From contig NJFT01000008.1 of NCBI GenBank assembly GCA_002221725.1, forward strand, positions 62,001 through 126,000: a stretch of 64,000 nt of DNA, in the 5' to 3' direction. Positions within the stretch are counted from its first letter, which is position 1. Every line of letters starts with the position of its first letter. A program made the translations under genes and the position numbers. The stretch is from Scedosporium boydii (taxonomy: Eukaryota; Ascomycota; Sordariomycetes; Microascales; Microascaceae). Shown piece after piece: positions 22,601 through 35,496 of the stretch. A model generated the notes under the pieces. The model did not search any database. It had not been told where the DNA came from and worked only from the letters and a program-made list of their open reading frames with translations.

Positions 22601-22942
22601 GAAATTAAGAGTGAAAGGATCCGAGATAGGGTCAAGCCTGAGCCCGAAGATTTCAAGGTTAAGCTGGAGACCAAGAGCGAAGATACAGGGGCCCGAATCA
22701 AGACTGAGACGGGTATGGGTGGCCCAACAACAGCTCTACCACTAACATCCACTCTTGCTACCAAGCCGGAGACGCTGGACAGCAAGGTGAAGCTAGAAGA
22801 TGGCTACGATGGGAACATTAGGGAAAGCAAACAGGAAATGAAACCGCCCAAGACCGAAACCGCAGCCATGAGCGAAGGAAGCAGAAGAGTGTCGGTATTC
22901 ATCTCGGACGATGACGACGATGACGACGATGACGAGCTGTGA
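19616..22942 (+). CDS. SNF2-family ATPase, ERCC6L2-like
   Basis: A single exon encodes 1108 residues (1106 if Met3 is used). The helicase core spans about 200-720: Walker A GLGKT at 225-229, motif II DECH at 338-341 (DEAH in most relatives), LTGTAIQNSYDELW, and the C-terminal lobe FLISTKAGGVGLNITSANKV...QAQDRAYRIGQTR near 660-697. The order and the wording DDMGLGKTVQVAAFLTAAFGKTGDERD (read in parts) recall ERCC6L2/Rad26-like proteins, which act in nuclear DNA double-strand break repair. The N terminus has a VIVIDD acid-flanked hydrophobic core followed by basic nuclear-localisation-like KRKRR and a run of lysines at about 94-100. The tail (about 970-1100) holds many psi-K-x-E motifs and ends in an acidic run after VFIS. 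Repair function is inferred from the family. Confidence 0.87.
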   Translation: MEMATSSKREVIVIDDISTASESEWDFGPVSRDASTDAAKKTPTTVKPDPAKDIEEKVCWTDDSEDDKKIQGKRKRRSVAGGSKKATRGRPSKKKKKKKTDEDAIPSEDELADAGLPDYIRQRRKTFEENRNILTQAGLRLPPNYAGVELTDEDRHEELETRPKFDAASGIRPCRPYQDIELEHSGGFIPAPIAQYLRDYQVAGVRFLHHLFVYQKGGILGDDMGLGKTVQVAAFLTAAFGKTGDERDRKRMRAMRRDRENWYPRVLVVCPGTLIQNWKNELDRWGWWHVDICHGSGKEDAVMTARSGLLEIMITTYQTYKQNRSSINGVEWDAVVADECHVMKDRRSETTKAMNEVNALCRIGLTGTAIQNSYDELWTLLNWTNPAHFGTLSEWTRTISRPLTIGQSHDATLKQLSIARKRAKQLVQNLLPRFFLRRMKTLIADQLPKKSDKVVFCPLTKVQKEAYENFLDSEMVTLLRTLGNPCSCGQIRDNGIRTKKGWCCYKFLPDGRTWQSIVFPCMMALQKMSNHVILMVPSSLDMADKQDSELKMLKLALPDTWQELYQKRDSMINLANPEFCGKWKILKKLLRFWHGNGDKVLVFSHSVKLLRILQYLFSNTSYSVSYLDGSLSYDDRQRVVDDFNSDPSQFVFLISTKAGGVGLNITSANKVVIVDPHWNPSYDLQAQDRAYRIGQTRDVDVFRLIAAGTIEEIVYARQIYKQQQANIGYSASEERRYFKGVQKDEERKGEIFGLANIFNYHGDQIVLREIVNKTNIAEARAGINLVELNIEQAVKDEELATTVKKEGPDDDGGMSQLAALVAVENKEEIFASKRNEKPKSDAIQAILASVGVEYTHENSEVVGSSKVEQQLSRRAELVGDSDTDLDGESALFAEDPLFESRGTGGTSAYLYNPPEEVMQRQFCSMAKEFGFPNATEFALVVESMTQEQRRNCLDKFYKSRAAKLELESTASPSVEPDGRVTKTEAAGTGESKVKIEIKSERIRDRVKPEPEDFKVKLETKSEDTGARIKTETGMGGPTTALPLTSTLATKPETLDSKVKLEDGYDGNIRESKQEMKPPKTETAAMSEGSRRVSVFISDDDDDDDDDEL

Positions 22943-23466
22943 TTATTTTAGTGCAGTTGTGGTTGGTCGCTAAAATGGTGGCGGTTAGATGCGGATATGG
23001 ATGTGCATGGCAAGGGCAGGAGCTTTTTGATACCCAGAGGAGGCGTTTGGATGGAGAGGCTCTCTCGAATTTATAAATAATAAGGAACACGCTTGTTTGA
23101 GCAAGGTTCTCCTGATGGGTTGCTCTTTTCTGACGAGCATTGGATGGTGCAATATGTTGCAGTTGGTGTGATCAATTAATCGTACCTTGTATCCTCCGGC
23201 GTTATGATGGCGGGGAAATTTTGCCCCGCGCCGAGCCTCCCGCGTCAGTACGTAAAGTACTACAGCTGTATTCTCCAGTGACGCTCCAATTGCATTCCAC
23301 AGGGCGATTTAGCTGCCCCGCTCCTCAGAAGTCAGGAAAGATACAGTCGGGCTGTATTACAAAGTCGTCCCGCTCCAAAAATTTCTTTGCTCCTCCCACA
23401 CCGTTACTTCGCACTCAGGAATCTGAGACCAGCGATATTCAATCCCAGACCCGGCATATTTTCAAT
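22943..23466. other. Spacer and MetAP2 promoter
   Basis: 3' flank of the SNF2-family gene followed by the promoter and leader of the methionine aminopeptidase gene. Nothing else recognisable. Confidence 0.5.
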
Positions 23467-25196
<1,730 letters not shown>

Positions 25197-27256
25197 GGCT
25201 CCTCGAGGTGTAGACCAATTTGCTGTTTCTGGTCACGTTTCTTATCATGAAAAGGGATGTAGAGGTGGGGAAAACATGAACATTTGGGGTTCACCTTATG
25301 AATAACGAGACATTTTCTGGATAAGCAAAGGCTCGCCCAGCCATCTGAATGCTGAATGAAAGACTGAACTTGTACGGGTCTGGATTCTTGTAACATGGGC
25401 CTAGACTGTCCTGTGGGGGCAGGGTAGATTTGATGCAGGCCGCCGCACGTGGGCCGAGTGCTGCGGTATGACCCAAATGGAAATGACAGTTTAAGTTGAA
25501 AGCTCTTTGCAGATCATCTTCTGTTTTGGAAATCCCGCACATGAGAGGGAATTGATGAGGCTGAGTCTAGTATCTCGCAACTACGGAGTACCATATATCT
25601 ATCTCGTAACAGTCGGAAGTCTTGATCTTGGTAAGAACACTTCGTTTATCGTGTACCTCGTAGCTTTCTTGGAGGCAAATCCGAGGAAACAGAGGCAAAA
25701 AAGGGACGCACCTTCGTCATGCGAAGGAACATAGGGCAATTGGCTGAGCAGCGGTTCCATACTACCCACCTGCCGTTGTTCGCTGGCTTCATTATCACAA
25801 GCCCCTCCTCCATGCTCCATGTGCCTCCACTCACCCTTCGTGTACACTAAACTCCAGATCCTATATTGCCCCGGCCCCCGGTGCTCGGCATCATGGAGAC
25901 CGGCACGCCAAGGTGTCCAGTGCAAGCATAGCCGCGGCTCTCGGGGGGAGGGCTCCACTTTCTACCTCGTACAGGTAGTAGTAGCAGTTTAGTTGTGGCT
26001 AGTGCAGATTATGTCCAGTAAGGCGCTATCAAACCCATTGATATCCGTTGATTTTCGGCCTTGTAATTCGTAGACTGACTCAAGGGGCAAAGGATTCAAT
26101 GGTTCATTTCTAATGCCAACCTTTCCCCAGTTGGAGTCCGGGTATCCTCCTGCTCAAGTCACGAGATTTCACCCCAAGGATTTTTCGGCTGTCCAAAAGA
26201 CCAAAAAATAAATAGAATAAATAAGAACGAGAGGAAAGAATTAAAAAAATTAAAAAAAAAAAAAAAAAAAAAAGAAACAAATAGAGTCCTGATGGCGTAG
26301 AGACTCGCCGAACTTCCGCTAGTCACAAGGCCTCCTCGGACACAGCGAAGTCGGCGAGGTCGGCGATGGCGGGGCATCCGAGAGATTTTTTTTTTTTTTC
26401 TTACCCTGTTGTCCCTTCCTCTTTGGTCTGGGCCTCTGGAGAAAGAGAGTTGTCACTTGGCCCAGCACGTCATAGCGTTGGTCCTAGTCGATTCCGGAGA
26501 ATCTTCGACGCTAAACCATATCAAGAAATACAGACAGTGACCAAGACCGCTCTAGCCAATGACAGAACAGAATAGTCATTAGTCATTGTTCAGAGAGTGA
26601 GGCAGAAATGTTTAAATCGTGGCGTTCACGGAGAAAGATAGAAGACAACAACGCAACCAATCAAATCACGCCGCGGCAAAAAGTCCGTTTTTTAGAAATT
26701 CTGACTCGACCCGAAAAAAATTCGCGGCACTTTTAATAATACTCTGCACCTTCCCGCTATTTTTGCGTCGTATCTCTCCTTTATCCGTCCAACGTCGTTT
26801 TTGTTTTCGACATCTACGGACTCGTTGCCGCTTGTTGCAATTGCTTTGTTTTTCTTAATTGCACTAATTATTTGACAGTCCCTCGTTAAGTTGTCAAATC
26901 CCATCCGCAACTCTAATGGATGCGTGAGATTCCCAACCGGCACATCGTTTGTACCGAAATATACCGAGCGACAGCTTAGCTTCTGTTGCCGAAGTCGACC
27001 ATCGAGATCTTGCATACATCTCGCATCACTTCGACAAAAACCTAATTCCCAAAGCCCTCTGAGCGTTCCGACAATTATTTCGTTGTCGGTTCTTGTCTTT
27101 GAGCGCGTTTTCCTTCAATTGGAGTCGACTTTCGCATCGTGGACCTTCACGTGTCAATCGACTTCCTTAGCTCCGAAGGACGGGAAAAAAAAAATATCTT
27201 GACCCAGGACCACTAGAACTCTAACCACATTCTATATCCTGCACAAACCGTTCAAA
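25197..27256. other. Intergenic region, UPS2 promoter and leader
   Basis: About 2 kb without a supported gene. It includes A-rich tracts at 26230-26272, a T-run at 26386-26399, and TACGGAGTA at 25582-25590. Short frames on both strands have no family features. The 27000-27250 part is probably the UPS2 leader. Confidence 0.4.
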
Positions 27257-27841
27257 ATGAGGTGGCTCTCGAACAACGTCACTTTCAACTACTCCTGGGA
27301 GGAGGTCTCCATTGCCAACTGGCAAAAGTACGGCCCATGGAACAACAAATCCACCCACGTCGTCGCCGTCGACACGATATCACGAAGCGTCGACGAGGAG
27401 ACCGGCATCCTCCGCACCGAACGCCTCATCACATGCAAGCAGTCTGCTCCCGATTGGCTCAAGAGCCTCATGGGCAGCTCCATGGAGACCTCCCACGTCT
27501 ACGAGGCTTCCTACGTCAACCCCCAGGAGCGCACCGTCACCATGGTCTCGCAGAACCTGACCTGGTCCAACCTCGTCAGCGTCCAGGAGACCGTCATCTA
27601 CAAGCCCCTCTGCGATAAGAAGACCGCCTTCGAGCAGACGGCCAAGATCACTGCCCTCTGCGGCGGCTGGCAGAGGATTAAGAACAGCATCGAGGATACC
27701 CTCGTCAACCGATTCATGGAGAACGCCCACAAGGGTCGTGAAGGTTTCGAGATGGTTCTTGAGATGAGCAGACGGGCCTTTGCCGAGGAGCGCGAGAAGG
27801 AGAAGTTGAAGATGGCTCTCCGCCTCCCCATGGCTGCCTAG
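27257..27841 (+). CDS. UPS2: PRELI/MSF1 domain lipid transfer protein, Ups2-like
   Basis: A single exon encodes 194 residues, almost all PRELI/MSF1 domain. The order FNYSWEEV, ANWQKYG, STHVVAVDTISR, LRTERLITCKQ, SHVYEASYV and LTWSNLVSVQETV matches yeast Ups2/Ups3, not Ups1. In yeast, Ups2-Mdm35 carries phosphatidylserine to the inner mitochondrial membrane for decarboxylation to phosphatidylethanolamine; the same role is inferred. Residues 150-194 form the expected C-terminal helix (FMENAHKGREGFEMVLEM). No intron, signal peptide or membrane helix is present. Its Ups1-type relative lies 8.5 kb upstream, so the window carries both classes. Confidence 0.9.
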   Translation: MRWLSNNVTFNYSWEEVSIANWQKYGPWNNKSTHVVAVDTISRSVDEETGILRTERLITCKQSAPDWLKSLMGSSMETSHVYEASYVNPQERTVTMVSQNLTWSNLVSVQETVIYKPLCDKKTAFEQTAKITALCGGWQRIKNSIEDTLVNRFMENAHKGREGFEMVLEMSRRAFAEEREKEKLKMALRLPMAA

Positions 27842-29381
27842 GCTGTTCGCCTCAGCTTTTCCGGATCATCCGGGCCATCTAGAACATCCTCGACAGAGCA
27901 CACTTCAATAATTGCCGCCGACCCCTCCCCACTTTCAACACACGATAGAAACCAAACCGTCACGAACAGATTTTCTTTCTTCGAACGCGATTTTTACGGC
28001 CTGAGCGATTGTCCCCGATGTTCTACGTTACAGTTTTTTTTCCTTCGACTTTTATTTGATGGCGTTCGAGAAAGAGGAGACAAGGGAAGTTAGGAAACCA
28101 AAAAAGGGAAAGATAAAAGTTTTCTTCGTTTCGCGTAAACAAGGGTATCTTGGGCTGGTTTTTTGCTTCTTTATTTCATCTTCTCTTTTCATTATTTCCT
28201 CCTTACTCCACCCCACTTTCTGGCGTTCGAGGCAGGCAAGCATAGCATGCATAGCATAAACTCTTTTTTTTCCACGACGAGGGAGGGACGAAGAAGGAGG
28301 ACTGGCGAGATGGGTCTCCCAGTCTTTCTGTGTATAATATCATTTCCCTCTCCCCTTTCTGCCGGCGTTCAGGAATACCCTTTTTTTTTTCTTTTTTTTT
28401 TCTTTTTCTTTTTTTGCTCTTCCAGATTATAATGGGATAGGCCTGAGAAAGGTCGTTTCCTTTGTTATTGGAGGTGAGATGGATGAAGCGAGTTTGGCTT
28501 GTTTTTCCTTTTCAAACTTGATGCCTCGGCAACCTTTGTACACATTATGAACCTACGGATCGTCGTACATAGACAGGACATTGACGCTTCTCTGCTCTGC
28601 AAATTGGGTTTCTTGATTGCTCTTGGTCGTGAATAATCTATCCGCTCGCTGGTCCGAGGTTATCTCCCGCATTTCCCACCTTCCCCTCACGAACACCCAT
28701 GCCAAGGCGAAACGGAAAGGGACAGACACCCCACGATGGGCCCAGCTTCATCTCGATGGCCCGAAAGACCGAACTCGGCGGCAAAAATAAATTTCCCAAT
28801 ACTGGAAGATTCGGAAAGAAGGCGTCTTTCTCAACATTGCTTTCTCAGGCTCGGACCTTCCAGAATCCGCGAGCAACCCACCCGCAATAGAGAAGAAGAA
28901 AACGATGCCAAGGAAAAGCGGAAACGGGAGTGATGCTCTCTGCCGCTCAGCTTTAGTTAGACGTATTATAGAATCTAAAGGGCTAAGACGGGTTTGTAGG
29001 TTAAAACGAAAGGAGGGAGTCATGGAGAATGAAAGAATTGCTGAGAGGTGATGATTTGGACGAGGACACCGGGAATGTTGTCTAGAGAGGTTGGGGCCCT
29101 CACGGGCTGGTGATAACTCAAATTGGTTGGAAGTAGGATACGGTTTTTGTTTTTCCATGCATCCACGCGGGTCTTTTCGTGTTCTTCAGTAAAGATATTG
29201 ATAGAATTCTACTATTCACGGACTATTCTAAAAGAATCTCCCACCTGGTATGTGACCATGGCCTCCCGCGCATGGATTGGAGATTATTGAAGATCTCAAA
29301 TCTCAAACTAGTCCCCCTTTCCACGCGCAATCCGCGTTCGTACAAGTAAAACCCAAATATCCAGTTTCCGGCTCAAGACGC
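27842..29381. other. Convergent intergenic region
   Basis: Lies between the 3' ends of UPS2 (plus) and the methyltransferase gene (minus). A pyrimidine-rich block with long T-runs occurs at 28380-28416. Short open frames on both strands look like chance frames. Confidence 0.4.
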
Positions 29382-30322
29382 TCATTTCGTAAGAGTCCCA
29401 AAGATATGGGGAATCATTTGATGCCATGGCTCGTCGACACACCTCTCGAGGTCAATGTCCGACCACTCTCCCGCCTTGAGCAACGTCTCCTTCGTCGGCC
29501 TCGTCAACTGACACCCGCCGATCATTGTCGGCCAGAAGATATTCAAGATGGCTTTAAATCCTCCACGTTAGCTCCAAGTTCTTTCCCAAATTCCAAAAGG
29601 GATTGGGGGGGTTATCAGTTCAAAACCGAAGAGGGAAAAAATAACTCACCCTGATACACCCTCATCCACCACCCAACCCCATCCGCCCTAACATGCTCAT
29701 AAACATACCACCGCCCCCCGGGCTTCAAATACCCATAAACCTCCCTCGCAATCTCCTCGGGGCCTGGAACACTACACATACACAAAATTGTCACAACGCA
29801 ATCCACGCTCCCCTTTTCGACCCTACACCCATCCCACTCGCCATACGCCACGTCCTGCACGCCCACCGGCACGACGACGTACTTCTCCCCAATCCCCAAA
29901 TCATCCACCCTCTTCCTCAACACACTCAAGCTCCCCGGATTCGGCTCCACGCCGAAGACCCTGTCCACCTTCTCATCGCCCGCCAGTAAACTCGCCCAAA
30001 GCCCCGTCCCCGCTCCGATCTCGAGGACGGTTCCCGACATGGGCTCGTGCTCATGTTTTCCCGTGACGGCGCCCCCGCGCACTTGGCCCTTTAGCAGAGC
30101 CGTTACGCGCTCGTCTCCCCCTTGGCGGATGTCTGGGCTTACAGTCGTCCAGAACCGGAAGAACCACGCGTCGTGGAGTGTGGACCATGAAAAAAGCTTC
30201 GATAGGGGGCTTGTGCGGACGTGTGTTGATATCGTCGCCGGAAGGTGGCGGAGGGAGAGGAACAAGAAGAGCCATGGGTCGATATGGCTGGCGACCACGG
30301 CACGGAAGTCGGATTGGGACAT
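29382..30322 (-). CDS. Class I SAM-dependent methyltransferase, METTL7-like
   Basis: Two minus-strand exons (30322-29650 and 29551-29382) give 280 residues. The donor CAG-G/GTGAGT and acceptor TTAAAG/CC join MRVYQ to AILNIFWPTMIGGCQLTRP. The SAM-binding motif I is VLEIGAGTGLW, with an acidic residue in VFGVEPNP after strand 2, and a later VDCVVTILCMCSVP strand and KPGGRWYVYEHV typical of UbiE/METTL7-like enzymes. The GGCQLTRPT segment near the end is a METTL7-family feature. An N-terminal hydrophobic stretch (PWLFLFLSLRHLP) could attach it to a membrane. The substrate is unknown; METTL7 relatives methylate small thiols or lipids. The ATG at 30322 is the first in frame; the frame upstream begins only with GTG. 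Confidence 0.85.
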
Positions 30323-30778
30323 TGTGGGGGTGGTCTTGGCAGTTTTCACCTCGTTTTTTTAGTGGGGATGGTTTTGGAATGAACGAAAAATGGGGTGAGC
30401 ACCCCGCCGCGAGAAAATAGGGAACAAAGGACTGAGGAGGGAGTCTGGGTGTGAACGTGAAGTGTCAAGGCTCGAAATGGGGTCTGGACGGGTGTAAGTT
30501 GTGTGTAAGTTTTCCAGGATGGGTGGGCCTTTTGAACAGCGGACTGCGAAGGGCGCAGTTGCGCTAGTCCCTTCAGGGTTGCCGGGGGGCCGAATAGGAA
30601 TCGTTTAATCGCTCCGGGCAGGCACACGAAGAAAGTCGCCGACGCATCACTCTTCCTCCGAGACGAAACATGGCTCGGCAGACGGACATGAATATCCAAT
30701 AATACATATATTGTTATACATTGCATACCCTCCGGTAGATTCCAGAGAACGAGAACAACATGCTTTCTACTCTTATTC
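30323..30778. other. Spacer between methyltransferase and PRP2
   Basis: Promoter of the minus-strand methyltransferase and 3' flank of PRP2. No gene seen. Confidence 0.5.
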
Positions 30779-33772
30779 TTACTCCCTCGCTACATGTCTC
30801 CCGCTCCTCATCTTCTTCTCCTGCAACGCCTCAATATCCTTCTTCTTATGGAAATGCGGCGCCAATTCCGCCAACCACCTGGCCTCAATTGGCAGACAGC
30901 TGCGCATATACTCCTTGGTCGTCTGCACCAGCTCAAAGTAGATGACCACCCTTGGCGGCGGATCCATGCCTGCCACCACTGAGCTCGGGTGCACATACAC
31001 CGTCGTGTTCGTCTTGACCGTCCTGTAACCGTCGCCGCCGCGCTGCATCCGAGCCGCGTTGGGGAAGAAGCCCGCCGTCAGCGCTCTCTTGATCGGCAGC
31101 TGGTCGTTCTCACCGCACGACGACAGCGTCACCTCGACGCGGTCGCACAGCTTCGCCAGCTGGTCGCGGACGTCGCGCGCTCGGGTCAGCGATCGCTGTT
31201 GTAGGAAATTCTCGCGCGACCAGATGGGGGAGAAGTCGCTCTCGACCCATTGGTTCCAGATGTTGAGCAGCGTGAGGTGGTCTCCGCCGTCCTTGACTGT
31301 GAAGCGCGCGCGAGCACTGTCGGCGTGGATCTTCTTGTCCTTGGGGCGGAAGAAGAGAGCCGAGGCCTCACCTAGCATCGAGACGATCGAGAGCACCTCC
31401 TCGACGCAGCCCTCCTTGTCTGCAGCTAAGATTGCCTTGGCGAGCATTGGGTCTGTCGGAAACTCGGCCATCTGCCGTCCAACCTTGGTCAATTCGCCCT
31501 TGTGGTTGAACGCTTGGAGCGCGTACAATAAGTTGAGAGCAGAGATGAGCGACTCGAATGGCGGGGGATCTAGGAAGTCAAAGTTGACAAGGTCGTGGAT
31601 GCCGAGCGCCGAGAGTTGTAGTACGACACCGGTAAGGTTCGTGCGCTGAATTTCTGGTGTCGTAGACTCGTCCATCTCGTTCATGTAGGCGTATTTCGTG
31701 TACAACCTGAAGCATTTTCCAGGACCCACACGCCCGGCACGACCACTTCGCTGGTTAGCTGAAGCCCGTGAGCAAGGTACAACGACAAGGTTCGACATTC
31801 CCGTAGCTGGATTATAGACATTCTCCTTGACGAACCCGGGATCTATCACGTAAACGATGCCGTCGATCGTCAAACTGGTTTCGGCAATGTTCGTTGCCAA
31901 AACCACTTTTCTCGCACCCTCCGGCGTGGGCTCAAAAATCTTGGCTTGCAGCTCAGAAGGTAGATTGGCGTAGATGGGACATATTAGAAGCTCTTTTATT
32001 CGATTCCCGAGCTTGCGCGCCGTGTCTGTTAATTGCTGCTCCGCTGCTTCGATTTCGTCCTGGCCGGTCAGGAAGACGAGGATATCGCCTTTGTCCTGAG
32101 TGGTGTGGATCTGAAAGACCGTCGTGATAGCCGCCGTTAGATAGTTGGCCTCGGGCTGAGAGGCGTAGAATATGTCAACAGGATACCTCCTGCCGGGAAT
32201 GTTGTAGATGGGCGCGCCGTCGAAGTACTCGGCAAACTTCTGCGCGTTCATCGTGGCCGACGAAATCAAAAGTTTCAGCTCCGGTCGTTCTCTCGCCAAG
32301 TCCTTGACTAGCGCCAGGAGGATATCACTGTGTACCGTCCGTTCGTGGGCCTCGTCAATCATCAGGGCAGAGTACCCCGCAAGGTCTGGTTCCGTCATGA
32401 ACTCGCGCAGAAGCATACCATCCGTCATGTATTTCAAGACGGTCTTGTCGCTTGTGCAGTCTTCGAAACGGACGCAATAGCCGACTTCGTGGCCAACCTT
32501 GACGCCAACTTCTTCGGCAACACGAGCAGCTACGCTCATGGCCGCGACTCGGCGAGGCTGCGTGCAGCCTACCTTCATTCCATTCTTCGTATATCCCGCC
32601 TCATGGAGATATTGTGGTAACTGAGTTGTCTTTCCGCTACCAGTCTCTCCCACGATGACAAGAATCTGGTGTTGCTCCATAGCGGCCAAGAAATCATCCC
32701 GATATTGATAAATCGGCAGGCTCTTTCTCGTCTCCTGGATCGACAGTGCTTTCTTTTCGGCAGCGTCTATCTGAGCCGCAAGGAACCTCTGCTCTTTGGT
32801 GAGCAGTTTGCCCTCGCCTGCTAACCGCGTGTCCAAATTCCACTTGACATATTGGTCTTCGTCAAGTACATATGAATACGTGCCGTCGTTCACCAACTCT
32901 GGTCTCTGGATTTGGGCCTTGGCCTTGGCCGCCTGTTCGCGTTCCCACTCATCGTGCTCCGTCACGTATTTCTCGCGACCGTATTCGTCCCTATCCACGT
33001 ATCGTTTGTACAAGGCATCGGCCTTCTTCTTCTTATCAATTTTGCCCTTCTCCGTGATATAGTCTTCCGGCATGACGTAGCCATCGACATGGTCGTCGAC
33101 CCGGGCAAGCTCTTCAGCGAGCCTCAGGACTTCTCTATTTCGCGCAAATTGCGCCTTTTCCGCTCTCGTCAATTTCACGCCGCTTTCGAGTTCTGCCGTC
33201 TCTTCTGCGACTTGCTTCCGTAGCAGGGCCAGCTGTTCGGGGTTTCGCTTCTCGAGGTATTTCTGTCGTGAAATGAGACGCATCTCATTCATATCCACCG
33301 GCGCTTCCTCTCTCCTCCTACTGGAATCTTTTGCGTCGGCCCTTGACCCTTTCTCGTCGCGCTTCTTTAACCGTTCGGCAAGAGCGTCTCTCTCAGCGAT
33401 ATCTTTCCTCCTCTCGCGCTCCTCTTCTTCTTCTGGCGAAGGTTCTCTAGGGCGGCGTCTCTCGTCGTCATCTCGGTGGCTAGTCTTCACCCTTTTCGGC
33501 GAATGCCTAACTTCTTCCTCCACCTCTTCCTCAGAGGGATACTCCTCATCGCCCCACCGATCTTCGTAGTCGCCATCTCTTTGCCGTCTCCTCGATGTCG
33601 TGGATTTCCTCGGTGACCTGGATCTGGATCGCTTCCTATGCGTCGAAGATCGGGTGGGCGACCCGGAGCTACGCCTATGCCGGCTTTTGTGCTTCTTATC
33701 CTTCTTCACGACGCGCTCGGGGCCGATGGTGTCGTCGTCCATCGGGACGAAGGCGTACTTTTTCGAACTCAT
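30779..33772 (-). CDS. PRP2: DEAH-box pre-mRNA splicing helicase Prp2/DHX16
   Basis: A single minus-strand exon encodes 997 residues. The N terminus (about 20-160) is rich in Arg-Ser, Lys and acidic blocks. The helicase core has motif [11 protein letters not shown] (about 375), Ia [17 protein letters not shown] (about 473), [28 protein letters not shown] and [11 protein letters not shown] winged-helix, ratchet and OB region follows, ending near [15 protein letters not shown]. The sequence SSKKYAFVP at the start and the helicase details fit DHX16/Prp2, which activates the spliceosome before the first transesterification. The true start is ATG at 33772; 31 further in-frame codons upstream begin only with a non-ATG codon. 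Prp22, Prp16 or Prp43 are less likely because the N terminus and length fit Prp2. Confidence 0.93.
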   Translation of the reverse strand: MSSKKYAFVPMDDDTIGPERVVKKDKKHKSRHRRSSGSPTRSSTHRKRSRSRSPRKSTTSRRRQRDGDYEDRWGDEEYPSEEEVEEEVRHSPKRVKTSHRDDDERRRPREPSPEEEEERERRKDIAERDALAERLKKRDEKGSRADAKDSSRRREEAPVDMNEMRLISRQKYLEKRNPEQLALLRKQVAEETAELESGVKLTRAEKAQFARNREVLRLAEELARVDDHVDGYVMPEDYITEKGKIDKKKKADALYKRYVDRDEYGREKYVTEHDEWEREQAAKAKAQIQRPELVNDGTYSYVLDEDQYVKWNLDTRLAGEGKLLTKEQRFLAAQIDAAEKKALSIQETRKSLPIYQYRDDFLAAMEQHQILVIVGETGSGKTTQLPQYLHEAGYTKNGMKVGCTQPRRVAAMSVAARVAEEVGVKVGHEVGYCVRFEDCTSDKTVLKYMTDGMLLREFMTEPDLAGYSALMIDEAHERTVHSDILLALVKDLARERPELKLLISSATMNAQKFAEYFDGAPIYNIPGRRYPVDIFYASQPEANYLTAAITTVFQIHTTQDKGDILVFLTGQDEIEAAEQQLTDTARKLGNRIKELLICPIYANLPSELQAKIFEPTPEGARKVVLATNIAETSLTIDGIVYVIDPGFVKENVYNPATGMSNLVVVPCSRASANQRSGRAGRVGPGKCFRLYTKYAYMNEMDESTTPEIQRTNLTGVVLQLSALGIHDLVNFDFLDPPPFESLISALNLLYALQAFNHKGELTKVGRQMAEFPTDPMLAKAILAADKEGCVEEVLSIVSMLGEASALFFRPKDKKIHADSARARFTVKDGGDHLTLLNIWNQWVESDFSPIWSRENFLQQRSLTRARDVRDQLAKLCDRVEVTLSSCGENDQLPIKRALTAGFFPNAARMQRGGDGYRTVKTNTTVYVHPSSVVAGMDPPPRVVIYFELVQTTKEYMRSCLPIEARWLAELAPHFHKKKDIEALQEKKMRSGRHVARE

Positions 33773-34416
33773 TGTCGCCAGAACGGAAAGGACAAGAGGG
33801 GTTTCGCATGCAAGGGAAGCCGCTCCTACGCGGGCTGAGTTCTGGATGGAAGTTGCGCCGTTCAAGGGTCACTTTCGGACAAGCTTCTCAGATGCCTTTT
33901 TGCCTTGATCGTGAGTTCCGCCGCCACGCGCCAAAAAGACATGATCACGTGAAATGTGCCTTATCGATAAGGAGCTTTCCTTGTGTGGGGCAGGCACTAA
34001 CTATTTTCAGTCACTAACCCAACCCCACGCTTCACCAGGGGTAACTTCGAAGCTCTTTTGCTGGCTCATAAACAAGCGTAGTACGTATCCCCTCATCCGT
34101 TGATTGCTTTCGAGTCTGCGATATTTGAGATTCGAAATGCCGAAATACAGACTCTCAAGGTTTCAACCTCAAGATGTGTGATGTCTTCAAAGGTCTTCCC
34201 ACAGTCTCGTAAGCTTTCACTGTTAATCTTGATATTGATCAAGGATCCACGACAAGAAGTTATCCTAAATATAATCTCCGCGAAATTATCTACAGTCGAT
34301 TTTAAACATCTAGCTTTTTAAGTACTTCGGAGGGATAAATTTAGAATGTTCCTTACTGTTCGCCCGCTGATTTCGTCGTACATCGCCCTCAACGCTTGCT
34401 CGTTGTTCACCAGCAA
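33773..34416. other. Spacer between PRP2 and PRXL2-like gene
   Basis: Promoter of PRP2 and 3' flank of the next minus-strand gene. A short AT-richer stretch occurs at 34090-34330. No gene seen. Confidence 0.45.
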
Positions 34417-35496
34417 TCAGCTCGTCAGACCAAGAAGCTTCTTCAACTCTGGGATTTCAGTATGATCCCTCGTAGACTTCATACGATGGCACCACTTAAT
34501 CGTCTTCTCCTCGAGGCCATACTCGTCGTCTTTTGTCTCATCGCCGGAAGGGACCGTAGGTATGGGCGAATTCGCAATGTCGACGGGCTCGAAAAGAAAC
34601 TCTCCGCCGACCTGGCGCTGATCGCCAGATTTCGTAGCCAGACCACTCTTCACTTGCTTCAACCCTTGCAGCACGCCCGTGACTACGGTGGAGGTCATGG
34701 ATTTTCGGGTGTAGGTCGGACGCGCGCCAAGCTGTAACGTCTTGATCATGCCTAACGAGTCGAACAATTTCCGGCTTGGATCTGTGTAGATGGGGAAGAC
34801 GCAATTCGTTACTTCGGCGTACATTTCGATCAAAGCTGGGTCGCCGCACCCGATGACGACGACGGACGTGCTAACGGGGAGGCTGAGGAGCGCATCTGGG
34901 GTGACGGCTTCGGAGAGGGCTAGAAGATAGTCTTGGCAGTTCTGGAGAGGGGAGAAGTAGGGAAGAAAGACACCGATGTTAGCCGTAGGTCACAGCGAAA
35001 GTGATGAAGGAGGGAGTAGGTGAAGCTACGTACACCGCAAAAGAAGTGGCGCACGAAGATGACGAGGACTCGCCGCGCGGAATTCTTGCCATTGTACAGG
35101 CTCTTGAAGGTGTGTGATTTGCCCTCCTTATCCAGCACCAGGTAGTCATCGAGCGCTTTGACGACTTCGATGGGCGGAGGTACATCGTTTGTGCCTACCT
35201 CGCCATCGAAGTCCTGGGGTTTGCTCGTGTCGAGTTTAGGAGTGGGCGACTTTCGTTGATCGGCGGACGTCCTCGGTGGGGTAGGTGAGGTGGTAGCGCC
35301 GGTGGCTGTCGCCGGTGCTGGTGCTGCTGGTGCGGCAGTCGCTTTCGTCCCGCCGTATTATTAGTTCATGCTCTTGCAAAGTAGACGCGATTGGGAAGCT
35401 CAATCGCCCTTCCCCCATGGGTTGGGGGTGAGTTGAGACGACGACGGAAGTGAATGCTTGCTCACCCTCTACGACAGGAACTGTGGGTTCGGGCAT
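34417..35496 (-). CDS. AhpC/TSA-type thioredoxin-fold protein, PRXL2-like
   Basis: Three minus-strand exons (35496-35466, 35341-35034, 34941-34417) give 287 residues. The N terminus (1-50) is Ala/Pro/Thr-rich and low in complexity. The thioredoxin-like domain follows: VLDKEGKSHTFKSLY, then VLVIFVRHFFCGNCQDYL with a Cys112-Gly-Asn-Cys115 redox motif in the peroxiredoxin-like position, STSVVVIGCGD, and VFPIYTDPSRKLFDSLGM. This pattern is that of PF13911 (AhpC/TSA antioxidant, PRXL2/AAED1). The codons of the CGNC motif are split by an intron with a GTACGT donor. A redox role in the cytosol is likely; the catalytic cycle is not established for this family. The first exon (10 codons) is inferred from phase and splice signals and is less certain. 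Confidence 0.85.
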
